Positions 26,364-34,090 of a stretch of 64,000 nt of DNA are shown one piece after another (the first letter of the stretch is position 1; every line of letters starts with the position of its first letter). Made by a program: the position numbers and the translations under genes. The stretch is from Clostridiales bacterium (lineage in GTDB: Bacteria > Bacillota > Clostridia > Lachnospirales > Lachnospiraceae). Location of the stretch: positions 1-64,000 of the forward strand of contig JAAYNW010000095.1 in assembly GCA_012520655.1 (NCBI GenBank), given 5' to 3'. The notes beneath the pieces were generated by a model, which searched no databases, was not told where the DNA came from, and saw only the letters and a list, made by a program, of their open reading frames with translations.

Positions 26364-26405
26364 GGAAAGTGCTTTATCCTACATTCAAATGAATAAAGCA
26401 CTTCC
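26364..26405 (-). promoter_or_regulatory. Intercistronic hairpin between binding protein and ATPase
   Basis: GGAAAGTGCTTTAT (26364-26377) pairs with ATAAAGCACTTCC (26393-26405) with one mismatch, with no long T run. Such hairpins usually stabilise the upstream binding-protein message and reduce read-through into the transporter genes. Confidence 0.6.
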
Positions 26406-26440
26406 TGTTTGTTACTTACTCTTAAAGCGACACCGATACA

Positions 26441-27472
26441 TTATTGCCATCCGTCTGTTCCGTATTCTGCTACGTTATCTTCTGTAATTAAGAATGTTTC
26501 AACCGGATATCTTTCGTCCACTTTTTCGCCGGATAATAATTTGTACATAATGTCTACAGATGTATTGGCAATACTGATGGGAGATTGTGCACCGGTTCCT
26601 TCAATTAATGATGTGCCTGATGCTAACTCTGCTTTGATATCAGGAGAACCGTCAACACCGTAAATCTTGCAGTCTGTAATTCCTGCTGCATTTGCTGCCG
26701 CTAAAGCGCCAAGTGCTGTCGGGTCATTACCGCCAAAAATTGCTACAACATCTCCATGTGCCTGCAATAAGTCTTCTGTAATTCCCATTGCTGTCTCGAG
26801 ATTACCTTTTGCATCCTGCTGCGCAACGATATTGAATCCTTTTCCTTCGATTGCATCCAAGAAACCGTTTGTTCTATCTACAATTGAATTCATTGTCGGA
26901 GAGTCAAGTATAATAATATCTCCGCCGTCCGGACACTTTGCAACTAGATCTTCACCGCATACCTTACCTGCATTATAGTTATCTGATCCTGCATAAGATG
27001 CAACATAAGATAAGTCTGCTACTTCTGTGTCAAAGTTAATGATCGGAATACCTGCTGCTTTTAATTCGTCAAGCGCAGGAAGGATTCCTTCTGCTTCTGC
27101 TGGATTCAAGAAAATTGCATCGATTCCCTGAGAAATCATATCTTCGATTTGGGTAATCTGTAATGATACATCATTTGCAGGATCCGTTGTAATTAATGTA
27201 TCGCCGTTTGCTTCTACTCTGTCCCTGATTGTTTGTTCTAGAATTACGAAGAATGGATTGGTACCATCCATGCATGTGTACCCAAATGTGTAGCTTTCCT
27301 TTTCTCCTACTGCCGCCTCTGCTTCTGCTGTAGCTTCTTCTGCCACTGTTTCAGCAACCGATTCTGCAGTTTCCGTTTCAGCTTTTTCTTCTGTTTTTGT
27401 GCTTCCGCATCCTACTAACGTAGATGCTACCAAGCTGATACATAGTAATGCGCTTAATACTTTTCTTTTCAT
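26441..27472 (-). CDS. Sugar-binding lipoprotein of a ribose-type ABC transporter (RbsB family)
   Basis: A 343-residue extracellular lipoprotein. The signal peptide ends in the lipobox LVGC (Cys about 22), followed by an Ala/Glu/Thr-rich linker to about residue 58. The periplasmic-binding-protein type I fold follows: FGYTCMDGTNPFFVILEQTI at its start and NDPTALGALAAANAAG as the family motif. It is the first gene of the transporter transcript, downstream of a terminator and a pair of direct repeats, so expression is probably driven separately from the sensor genes upstream. Confidence 0.92.
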   Translation of the reverse strand: MKRKVLSALLCISLVASTLVGCGSTKTEEKAETETAESVAETVAEEATAEAEAAVGEKESYTFGYTCMDGTNPFFVILEQTIRDRVEANGDTLITTDPANDVSLQITQIEDMISQGIDAIFLNPAEAEGILPALDELKAAGIPIINFDTEVADLSYVASYAGSDNYNAGKVCGEDLVAKCPDGGDIIILDSPTMNSIVDRTNGFLDAIEGKGFNIVAQQDAKGNLETAMGITEDLLQAHGDVVAIFGGNDPTALGALAAANAAGITDCKIYGVDGSPDIKAELASGTSLIEGTGAQSPISIANTSVDIMYKLLSGEKVDERYPVETFLITEDNVAEYGTDGWQ

Positions 27473-27555
27473 ACTTTTCTTACCCCCATGTGATAAATTT
27501 GGTTTTTCTTTGTATTCATAATCTTATCCTTTTTTCTTGATTTCCACACCTGAAG

Positions 27556-27589
27556 TTTGTAATTTTATTTACATGACATTTGTAATTTT
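27556..27589. promoter_or_regulatory. Direct repeats in the binding-protein promoter region
   Basis: TTTGTAATTTT occurs exactly twice (27556-27566 and 27579-27589), 23 bases apart start to start, about 85-115 bases upstream of the rbsB-type start codon and after a terminator. This position suits an activator such as the adjacent NarL-type response regulator (inference). Confidence 0.5.
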
Positions 27590-27602
27590 TTATTTATTAC
27601 AT

Positions 27603-27638
27603 AAAAAAGCAACTGAGCCGAATACTCAATTGCTTTTT
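27603..27638 (-). terminator. Rho-independent terminator after the sensor gene cluster
   Basis: Minus strand: AAAAAGCAATTGAG pairs with CTCAGTTGCTTTTT (one G-T pair), ending in a T run. It is 23 bases past the stop of the family 1 binding protein gene. Confidence 0.9.
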
Positions 27639-27660
27639 GAATAAGCACAGAAGTTTGATT

Positions 27661-28974
27661 TTATTGTTTTAGAAATGAAATGACATTCCGCTGAATAATC
27701 TTTAATGTACTTTCTACATTTTTATCATCGCTTAATATTTTATTAATTTCCCCTTCCGCCAGAATCATTGTCTCATGGTATTTATTGAACTTCGGCGCAA
27801 TAATACCCTTCTCGATTACAACGTCCAAAAGAGTATTATCTATAACCCGCTCTCTTTCGTCCGTATCTTCGCTCAATATAACTTCCGCCTCTTTGGAGCT
27901 CGTAACGCTCTTAAGAACAGAGGCACCCTGTGAATAGCGAAAGATATCCAATTGAATATCTTTATCGTAAGTAAACAATTTAAGTAATTCCCATGCAAGG
28001 TCCTTGTGCTTACTTTGTTTGGCGATACCCATTAAAAGCGTATTTACCTCTGATACATTATCTCCCTCCGGTCCGGAAGGCAAGGTTATACAGTCCCACT
28101 TAAACGTACTGTATTTTTTAATCTTATAAGGATATGTCTTGTATGTTCTATAGTCTGCAAATGTAAGCGGCATAAATGCAACATTTCCCGCATCGAATTT
28201 ATCCTGGCTTACATTCTGTCCCTGATTTAAATCCGACAGCTTCTTTGCAAACTTCACAGAGTCTATTACTCTCTGATCGGTAAAATAGCACTCTTTGCCA
28301 TCTTCATCAAATAATACGGCACCGTTAGAATATGCGGCCTCTTGCCAGCTGTAATTACACGTTCCGAATTGATCTATGATGCCGTCCTTATTCAGATCTT
28401 TTGTAATTTTACTGCAAATATCATACATATCGTCCCAAGTCCAATCGGATTCCGGCACCATAAATCCTTCATGATTCAATAAAGATTTATTTACGAACAT
28501 CAATGTCGGTACCGTTTCATAAGGCAGTGCATATTGTGCACCTCGGTATTTTCCGGTATTTAATGCCGTTGTATAATAATCTTCCGCATGGAAAGAACTG
28601 TCATTATCCGCCATATCATCCAGATTCTCCAGCACATCCAGAGATACAAGCTTATCGAAATCATCGGATAAAATCATTGCAACATCCGGTGTCTTTCCGA
28701 TAAGCACCTGTTGGGCATACCATTCCGAATAATCCGTTTTTCGAATACCGCTTGTATAATGCACTTTTACGCCGGGATGTTCTGCTTCAAACTGTGCAAT
28801 CACTTTATCAATAATTACATAACTGTTTGCATTGGCAACGTCCCAATTACTCCCGGCAAACATGCCGAATTCCAATACAATAGAATGATTTTTCTGATAT
28901 ATCTTATAGCCGCAGAAGCATATTATAGATGCTAAAATAATCAAATTTCCGATAATTATCATTTTTTTCTTCAT
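27661..28974 (-). CDS. Family 1 extracellular solute-binding protein, membrane-anchored
   Basis: A 437-residue binding protein of the carbohydrate/oligosaccharide type. The N-terminal IIIGNLIILASIICFCGYKI is a hydrophobic anchor or signal; a Cys occurs in it but the lipobox is poor (CFCG). VIAQFEAEHPGVKVHYTSG and the NKDGIIDQFGTCNY region are typical of family 1. It comes last in a cluster with a binding lipoprotein, histidine kinase and response regulator, with no cognate permease beside it. This suggests a sensory co-receptor or an orphan binding protein rather than part of the rbs-type system (inference). Confidence 0.82.
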   Translation of the reverse strand: MKKKMIIIGNLIILASIICFCGYKIYQKNHSIVLEFGMFAGSNWDVANANSYVIIDKVIAQFEAEHPGVKVHYTSGIRKTDYSEWYAQQVLIGKTPDVAMILSDDFDKLVSLDVLENLDDMADNDSSFHAEDYYTTALNTGKYRGAQYALPYETVPTLMFVNKSLLNHEGFMVPESDWTWDDMYDICSKITKDLNKDGIIDQFGTCNYSWQEAAYSNGAVLFDEDGKECYFTDQRVIDSVKFAKKLSDLNQGQNVSQDKFDAGNVAFMPLTFADYRTYKTYPYKIKKYSTFKWDCITLPSGPEGDNVSEVNTLLMGIAKQSKHKDLAWELLKLFTYDKDIQLDIFRYSQGASVLKSVTSSKEAEVILSEDTDERERVIDNTLLDVVIEKGIIAPKFNKYHETMILAEGEINKILSDDKNVESTLKIIQRNVISFLKQ

Positions 28975-29007
28975 GTTGTCTCCTCATCGGATGCCGATAC
29001 CTCCAAG

Positions 29008-29664
29008 CTACGATTTACTTGGCGATTGCACTGCCCAGATTGCCAGTTGAGTACGATCACGAAGCTGCAATTTATTCAATATGGTGCTTAAATAATTGCG
29101 TACCGTACCTTCCGATAAATATAAGTTTTCGGCTATTTCTTTATTAGAAGAACCCTTTTCTACCTCTCGTATGATCTTCCATTCAGTTTTGGTCAGATCC
29201 GCAATTGCTTTTTCATCCACATGAATAGTATAGTCTCCCTTTGCCATCTGGGAAAACAGTCTCACTACTTTTGCAGCTACATCCGGATTAATCATAGCTC
29301 GTCCGCTATATACTGTTTCTATCGCATCTACCAAACCATCCATAGACACTCCTTTTAACAGATATCCGCTCGCACCGTATTTCAGCGCATCATATACGAA
29401 TTCGTCATCATCGAATGTGGTCAGAATAATAATCCTTATCTCCGGATAATTTTCTTTGATAATCTTTGTACACTGTACCCCATCCATCTTAGGCATTCGA
29501 ATATCCATAAGTATAATATCCGGCATCTTGTCTCTAACGCTTCGAATAACCTCTTGGCCATTGGCTACCGAATCAGTTACTTCCAGATTTTCTTTGCTGC
29601 TTAATACAATTTCCAAGCTTTGCCTTATCAGTTCCTGATCATCCGCTATCAATACTTTAATCAT
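29008..29664 (-). CDS. NarL/LuxR-type response regulator
   Basis: About 218 residues. The receiver domain (1-120) starts KVLIADDQELIRQSLE, has the phospho-acceptor Asp in ILMDIRMPKMDG (about 52), and contains LTTFDDDEFVYDALKYGA. The DNA-binding LuxR helix-turn-helix is at 150-210 (NKEIAENLYLSEGTVRNYLS). I chose the ATG at 29664, preceded by AGGTGGGG; the upstream in-frame GTG is closer to it. It overlaps the end of the kinase gene by 8 bases, so they are translationally coupled. Likely targets are the sugar transporter genes just downstream. Confidence 0.9.
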   Translation of the reverse strand: MIKVLIADDQELIRQSLEIVLSSKENLEVTDSVANGQEVIRSVRDKMPDIILMDIRMPKMDGVQCTKIIKENYPEIRIIILTTFDDDEFVYDALKYGASGYLLKGVSMDGLVDAIETVYSGRAMINPDVAAKVVRLFSQMAKGDYTIHVDEKAIADLTKTEWKIIREVEKGSSNKEIAENLYLSEGTVRNYLSTILNKLQLRDRTQLAIWAVQSPSKS

Positions 29665-30976
29665 ATTCTTCACCCCACCTAATTGGTATTACTGCATCTA
29701 CTAAGAAACCATTCTCGCTCTTATAAGAAACTGTTCCATGCAGCATCTGTATGCGCTCCTGCATATGTTTGGTTCCGAATCCTTTTTTCATATCCGTACA
29801 GCCGATTCCGTTATCCTGGATTTGCAAATGAAGCGCAGAATTTTCTTTCCGAATGGTAACCCATATTTTACTCGCTTTCCCATGGCGCAAAGCATTTGTG
29901 ATACTCTCTTGAATGACTCGGTAAATTGTATTTTCCTCATCCTCGTCAAACTTTAGATTTTCTGAGTCGCACTGAAAAAATACTTCTGCCTGGGTCACGG
30001 AAGTCATGTTTTCAATCATTTTGCGGATAGCTGATTCTAAACTCAATCGATCTAACGCATCCGGCCGCAGCTCACTTACCGAACGCCTTATTTCTCCGAT
30101 TCCGTCTCTCGTAACCTTTGCTATCACTTCCAATTGCTTTTTTGTTACTTGCGGATTGCTGTCTATCATCGTAAGGCATGCATCGATTCCGGCTGATATT
30201 CCCGTTAAGGTATGTCCCAAAGTATCGTGTATCTCTCTTGCAAGTCTGTTTCTTTCTTTCGTCTTGCCCATCTTCTCTTTGATATCTGCAAGTTGCTTCA
30301 GTTCTTCGTTAGCATTTTCCAATTCTTCATTTTTTTGACTCAACTGACTGTACAGATAATTTACTTTTTCAATAATTCCTTGCTGCTTTTGAATTACATA
30401 AATACAGAACAAAATAAATACGATAATGTTCAACGATTCCAGCACATTAAATCCGCCGATCAGATATTGCTGTGTATTTGCATTATAATAGCTTATATAA
30501 TCATTAATGGAATATAGATGATAGTTTATTGTAAGGAATTCATGATCCGTACACACATAGATTAAAATTGCCAATAACATAAAAATCATTTTTACTTTAT
30601 CCTGAACATAATAGATAATATTGGCAAATACCCAAAACAAAATACCGTTATAATTAAAATTCAAAACCATCATTAAAACACAGCTTGTCAAAAAATCGAA
30701 TGCCAGCGAACTATAGACAAAAGACATCCTTTCCCGGTATACAAATTCCCTCAATAAAAACGAGACCAGAAGACATACCAATAGAAGTATTGTAGTAACC
30801 AATATCCAATCCGGCTTCTTGGGAATCGAATTCGTCCGCCCGATAAAGCTTCTCGCTGTGTAAAAATCGCAAATTTTCTCAGTCGTAATATAAATAAAAA
30901 TTGCCGGAAATGACACAGCCACAATATTTATTATTAACATAATATACTTTACATACCCAATACCTTTGTCTCCCAT
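29657..30976 (-). CDS. Membrane sensor histidine kinase (HisKA_3 type)
   Basis: A 439-residue protein: six or so hydrophobic segments in residues 1-205, a coiled-coil linker (QLSQKNEELENANEELKQLA), the dimerisation and phosphoacceptor helix with His in RLAREIHDTLGHTL, and an HATPase domain (VIQESITNALRHGKA N-box, DNGIGCTDMKKGFG G-boxes). It lacks a large external domain, so ligand information probably comes from the partner binding lipoprotein encoded immediately upstream. It pairs with the downstream NarL-type regulator. The start could also be the GTG at 30985. Confidence 0.88.
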   Translation of the reverse strand: MGDKGIGYVKYIMLIINIVAVSFPAIFIYITTEKICDFYTARSFIGRTNSIPKKPDWILVTTILLLVCLLVSFLLREFVYRERMSFVYSSLAFDFLTSCVLMMVLNFNYNGILFWVFANIIYYVQDKVKMIFMLLAILIYVCTDHEFLTINYHLYSINDYISYYNANTQQYLIGGFNVLESLNIIVFILFCIYVIQKQQGIIEKVNYLYSQLSQKNEELENANEELKQLADIKEKMGKTKERNRLAREIHDTLGHTLTGISAGIDACLTMIDSNPQVTKKQLEVIAKVTRDGIGEIRRSVSELRPDALDRLSLESAIRKMIENMTSVTQAEVFFQCDSENLKFDEDEENTIYRVIQESITNALRHGKASKIWVTIRKENSALHLQIQDNGIGCTDMKKGFGTKHMQERIQMLHGTVSYKSENGFLVDAVIPIRWGEEYD

Positions 30977-30995
30977 TTTAATCACTCGCTTCTCT

Positions 30996-31985
30996 CTATT
31001 GCCATCCGGCCATATCGTAATCTTCCAGATTATCTTGTGTAATTAATTTTACCGGAATTATGATATTAGATTCCACTTGTTTTCCCGCAAGATATTCATA
31101 AGCCTTTTCAGCGGCCGTATTGCCTATTTCTATCGGAAATTGAGCACTCGTGCCCTCTAAGAATCCCTGCTTGATCATTGTCTTTCCATCCGGTGAACCG
31201 TCAATCCCATAGATAAGGATATCTTTGTCAACCCGCCTTAATTGCAAGGCTGCAAGCGCACCCAATGCCGTTGGATCATTTCCGCCAAGTACTACATCGA
31301 AGTCAATATTTTCATCTATTATTTGCTTTGTTATCTCCATGGATACTTCAAGCTCCGCTGTAATCTTTTCATGGACGACAACCTCATACTCATCATGCCC
31401 TTTTATCGTATCCAAAAAGCCCTGTACGCGAAGTGCGGTAGAATTAATAGTCTCGTGGTTGATAATTGCAATCTTGGCTCTGGGACGCTTCTTCATGACA
31501 TCCTTTGCTATCTGTACACCGGCATTATAATTATCCGATAGAATGCTGGACACTACATATTCGGTATCATAAACATAAGTATCGACATTGAAAACAGGGA
31601 CTCCTGCTTCCTTGCACTTAATAAGAGCAGGCTTTACACCTTTCCAATCTGCCGGGCTTAAGAAAATAGCAGCGACTCCATCCTCTATCATTTCCTGAAT
31701 CTGTTCATTTTGCTTTTCCTGATCCTGTGCCGGATCCCGGCTAATCAGAACATCGCCGTTAGCCTCGACCACTTCCTCTATACTATCATCCAACGCTTCA
31801 AAATAAGGATTATTCATAGTCATGTACGTGGCTCCGAATTTTATAGGGACATGCTCTTCACTTTCACTTTCCGCATTTAAGGTTTGCTGTCCGTTTCCAC
31901 AACCACTCACCTGCAATACTCCTACTGTCATAAGCACAATTATTATTAATCTTGTCCTGCTAAGGTACCTTCTTTTCCTATCCAT
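30996..31985 (-). CDS. Sugar-binding lipoprotein, probable co-sensor (RbsB family)
   Basis: A 329-residue lipoprotein with signal peptide and lipobox VSGC, then a type I periplasmic-binding fold (GATYMTMNNPYFEALDDSIE, GGNDPTALGALAALQL). It is similar to the transporter binding protein at 26.4-27.5 kb but lies directly before the histidine kinase, so I infer that it presents sugar to the kinase. Its ATG is 3 bases after the eetB stop and its ribosome binding site (GAAGGGG) lies inside eetB, which ties this module to the electron-transfer operon. Confidence 0.85.
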   Translation of the reverse strand: MDRKRRYLSRTRLIIIVLMTVGVLQVSGCGNGQQTLNAESESEEHVPIKFGATYMTMNNPYFEALDDSIEEVVEANGDVLISRDPAQDQEKQNEQIQEMIEDGVAAIFLSPADWKGVKPALIKCKEAGVPVFNVDTYVYDTEYVVSSILSDNYNAGVQIAKDVMKKRPRAKIAIINHETINSTALRVQGFLDTIKGHDEYEVVVHEKITAELEVSMEITKQIIDENIDFDVVLGGNDPTALGALAALQLRRVDKDILIYGIDGSPDGKTMIKQGFLEGTSAQFPIEIGNTAAEKAYEYLAGKQVESNIIIPVKLITQDNLEDYDMAGWQ

Positions 31986-31988
31986 CTG

Positions 31989-32492
31989 CTACCCCTTCAT
32001 AAAGTCCGTTTTTTTGATATTGGTCGTTATTGCCGCCCCGGTCATTCCGATTGCCGCCCCCGTAACAAGTCCGGAAATAAGCAGGAACGGCAGATAATAT
32101 ATAAGAATGCTATTATTAACTACCCACATGGCCACCAGAATCTGCCCTGTATTATGGCCGATTCCTCCGAGGATGCTTACTCCGGTCATTGAAAATCCTT
32201 TCCACTTTCTTGCCGTTACCATAAGCAGCCAGCTCAATATTCCTCCCGCCAAACTGAACATCATGGTGGACAAGCTTCCAAAGGTAAACCCTACCAACAC
32301 AATACGAACCATGGACAAGACAAATGCCTGCTTCGGCCCCATCATAAAAAGAGCAATAATTACAACCAGATTAGCAAGTCCTATCTTAATGCCCGGAATC
32401 GGTACGGGAATCGGTATGATACTTTCTATGTAGCTTAAAATAAAAGCTAATGCGATCAGCATCCCATAGGATGCCATAGTTTTAGTCTTCAT
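31989..32492 (-). CDS. eetB: Gx transporter family membrane protein (EetB-like)
   Basis: A 167-residue polytopic membrane protein with five hydrophobic segments, beginning MASYGMLIALAFILSYIESI. It resembles the S-component-like proteins annotated as Gx transporter or heptaprenyl diphosphate synthase component I. In Listeria the corresponding gene, eetB, belongs to the flavin-based extracellular electron transfer locus beside eetA; its exact role is not settled. Here it follows eetA by 12 bases and precedes a sensor lipoprotein gene by 3 bases. Confidence 0.8.
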   Translation of the reverse strand: MKTKTMASYGMLIALAFILSYIESIIPIPVPIPGIKIGLANLVVIIALFMMGPKQAFVLSMVRIVLVGFTFGSLSTMMFSLAGGILSWLLMVTARKWKGFSMTGVSILGGIGHNTGQILVAMWVVNNSILIYYLPFLLISGLVTGAAIGMTGAAITTNIKKTDFMKG

Positions 32493-32504
32493 GCATACTC
32501 CTTA

Positions 32505-32873
32505 CTAATTGGTTATAATATCAACGTTACTTTCCTCTCCGTTCTGAATCTCCACCGCTACTTTATGCGGCAGACATATAATGGATTCGTGGTCGTAGTG
32601 AATGCTTCTGTGCATTACACAAATTTTATCGGGACAGTTGGCTTCTGTCATAGCTGCCTCCCCATCTTCGATCTTCAGCACATTATAGTCACCCTGCTCA
32701 TCTCCGATAAGCAAGGTTGTATCTTCATCGAGAGGCAAAGTTTTATACACTTCCCCATCTACCGTAACGACAACCACCCCCCCCTCTTCTCTCGTAAGAG
32801 TCATAAAGAGAATCGCTGCAAGGGCGATTATGAGAATTATCCCGGTGAGTATCAAATCATTCTTCTTTATCAT
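32505..32873 (-). CDS. eetA: NusG domain II-type membrane-anchored protein (EetA-like)
   Basis: 122 residues: one N-terminal membrane segment (LILTGIILIIALAAILFMTL), then an extracytoplasmic domain of the NusG domain II fold (VVVTVDGEVYKTLPLD and the characteristic NCPDKICVMHRSI with two cysteines, then IICLPHKVAVEI). Listeria eetA encodes this type and lies in the EET locus. The CxxxxC cysteines and a third Cys (ICLPH) outside the membrane could be redox-active or bind a cofactor (inference). It follows the ApbE gene by 21 bases. Confidence 0.82.
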   Translation of the reverse strand: MIKKNDLILTGIILIIALAAILFMTLTREEGGVVVVTVDGEVYKTLPLDEDTTLLIGDEQGDYNVLKIEDGEAAMTEANCPDKICVMHRSIHYDHESIICLPHKVAVEIQNGEESNVDIITN

Positions 32874-32894
32874 AAATTACACCATTTCATCTTT

Positions 32895-33959
32895 TCAGTC
32901 CTTTATCATAGCTTGGAAGCCGCTGCTGTATTTCATAGTCTGATCCGGGAACACCCACAGAGCTTCCACACCGTCTAGCTCCTCCACCATCTTGCAGCCT
33001 TCCTCATAAGGCATATTGAATACAGCTGTAGATAGCGCATCTGCCATACCGGAATCCTGACATACTATGGAGATTGAAGCGAAATATTCCGTAGGCATCA
33101 ATGTATCAGGATTGATAATATGATGATACTGCTTTCCGTTTACGGTGTAGTACCTCTCATAAATACCGCTGGTTACCAAAGAATAGCCTGACAAGTTCAA
33201 AACATAAAGTGTCTTTTCATCGCTGGACAAATCCGGATTCTGGATTCCCACGCTCCAGGGAATTTCTTTTCCGCTTTCATCGAATTTATTTCCAAAAGTT
33301 CTTACGTTTCCACCTACGGATATCATTCCGTTTTTAAAACCTTCTTCCTGCATGAAAAGTGCAACTTTTTCCACTGCATATCCTTTTGCTATAGCCCCTA
33401 CATCCAGACTCATCTCTGGGTCCTTTAAGTAAACAGTGGACGCCTCTTCATCGATTACCATATCATCTATATCCGTATGCAAATTCCGTTCCTTTAATTC
33501 CTCATAATCCGGAAGCGTCGCTTTCTCCGGGTTATCCAATCCCGCGGTCCGATGATCATGCCATAAGGAAAGTACTGCTCCGAAAGCAACATTTACTTTT
33601 CCATCCGTCTTTTCACACATAATCTTTGAATACATAAGGAAGTCAATAATTTTCTGATCTACTTTTACAGGTTTTATCCCCGCATTATCATTAATAGTTT
33701 TTATATTATTAACGCCTTCATAATCGTTGTAAATATCAAAAAGTTCATTATATACTTTCAGTTCGTCATAGGCCTTCCGGCTGTACTCACTAAATTCTTC
33801 CTCGCTCTCCGCATACCCGACAATTACACTGGCCGTATCGAACAATTCCAGGAAAGTGGCTTCATAGCGCTTTTCACTGTTTACGGAACAAGCCGACAGC
33901 GTCGATATTATCATTATTAACAAAAGAATTGCCGCTTTTATTCTGCCCAAATAATCCAC
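32895..33959 (-). CDS. fmnB: FAD:protein FMN transferase, extracellular lipoprotein (ApbE/FmnB)
   Basis: A 354-residue enzyme that attaches FMN from FAD covalently to Thr or Ser of target proteins. The signal peptide ends in the lipobox LSAC, placing it outside the cell. Family landmarks are the FAD-binding SLDVGAIAKGYAVEKVA, GNVRTFGNK, and HHIINPDTLMPTEYFASISI (magnesium site and active region). An extracellular ApbE is the FmnB role in flavin-based electron transfer, flavinylating PplA. Its gene follows the PplA-like gene after a terminator and has its own promoter with an iron/peroxide-type box. Confidence 0.92.
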   Translation of the reverse strand: MDYLGRIKAAILLLIMIISTLSACSVNSEKRYEATFLELFDTASVIVGYAESEEEFSEYSRKAYDELKVYNELFDIYNDYEGVNNIKTINDNAGIKPVKVDQKIIDFLMYSKIMCEKTDGKVNVAFGAVLSLWHDHRTAGLDNPEKATLPDYEELKERNLHTDIDDMVIDEEASTVYLKDPEMSLDVGAIAKGYAVEKVALFMQEEGFKNGMISVGGNVRTFGNKFDESGKEIPWSVGIQNPDLSSDEKTLYVLNLSGYSLVTSGIYERYYTVNGKQYHHIINPDTLMPTEYFASISIVCQDSGMADALSTAVFNMPYEEGCKMVEELDGVEALWVFPDQTMKYSSGFQAMIKD

Positions 33960-33997
33960 CTCTAAATATCCTTACTGAAAACCGTTATTGATATTCA

Positions 33998-34012
33998 GTA
34001 TAATAATTATAC
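33998..34012 (-). promoter_or_regulatory. PerR/Fur-like 7-1-7 box in the fmnB promoter
   Basis: GTATAAT-A-ATTATAC is a perfect 7-1-7 palindrome that matches the PerR box (TTATAATnATTATAA) at all but its outermost bases and resembles Fur boxes. It contains a TATAAT that can serve as the -10 and lies about 40 bases before the fmnB start codon. Confidence 0.6.
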
Positions 34013-34024
34013 CATACTATATAC

Positions 34025-34064
34025 TAAAAAAAGAAGATGCACTATTTTAAAAAAATAATGCATC
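34025..34064 (-). terminator. Rho-independent terminator after the PplA-like gene
   Basis: GATGCACTATT (34036-34046) pairs with AATAATGCATC (34054-34064), with one G-T pair on the transcribed strand, followed on the minus strand by TTC and a T run. It would make the lipoprotein message more abundant than the downstream fmnB-eetAB. Confidence 0.85.
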
Positions 34065-34090
34065 CCCCGTATATTATTTCTTGTTCATCA

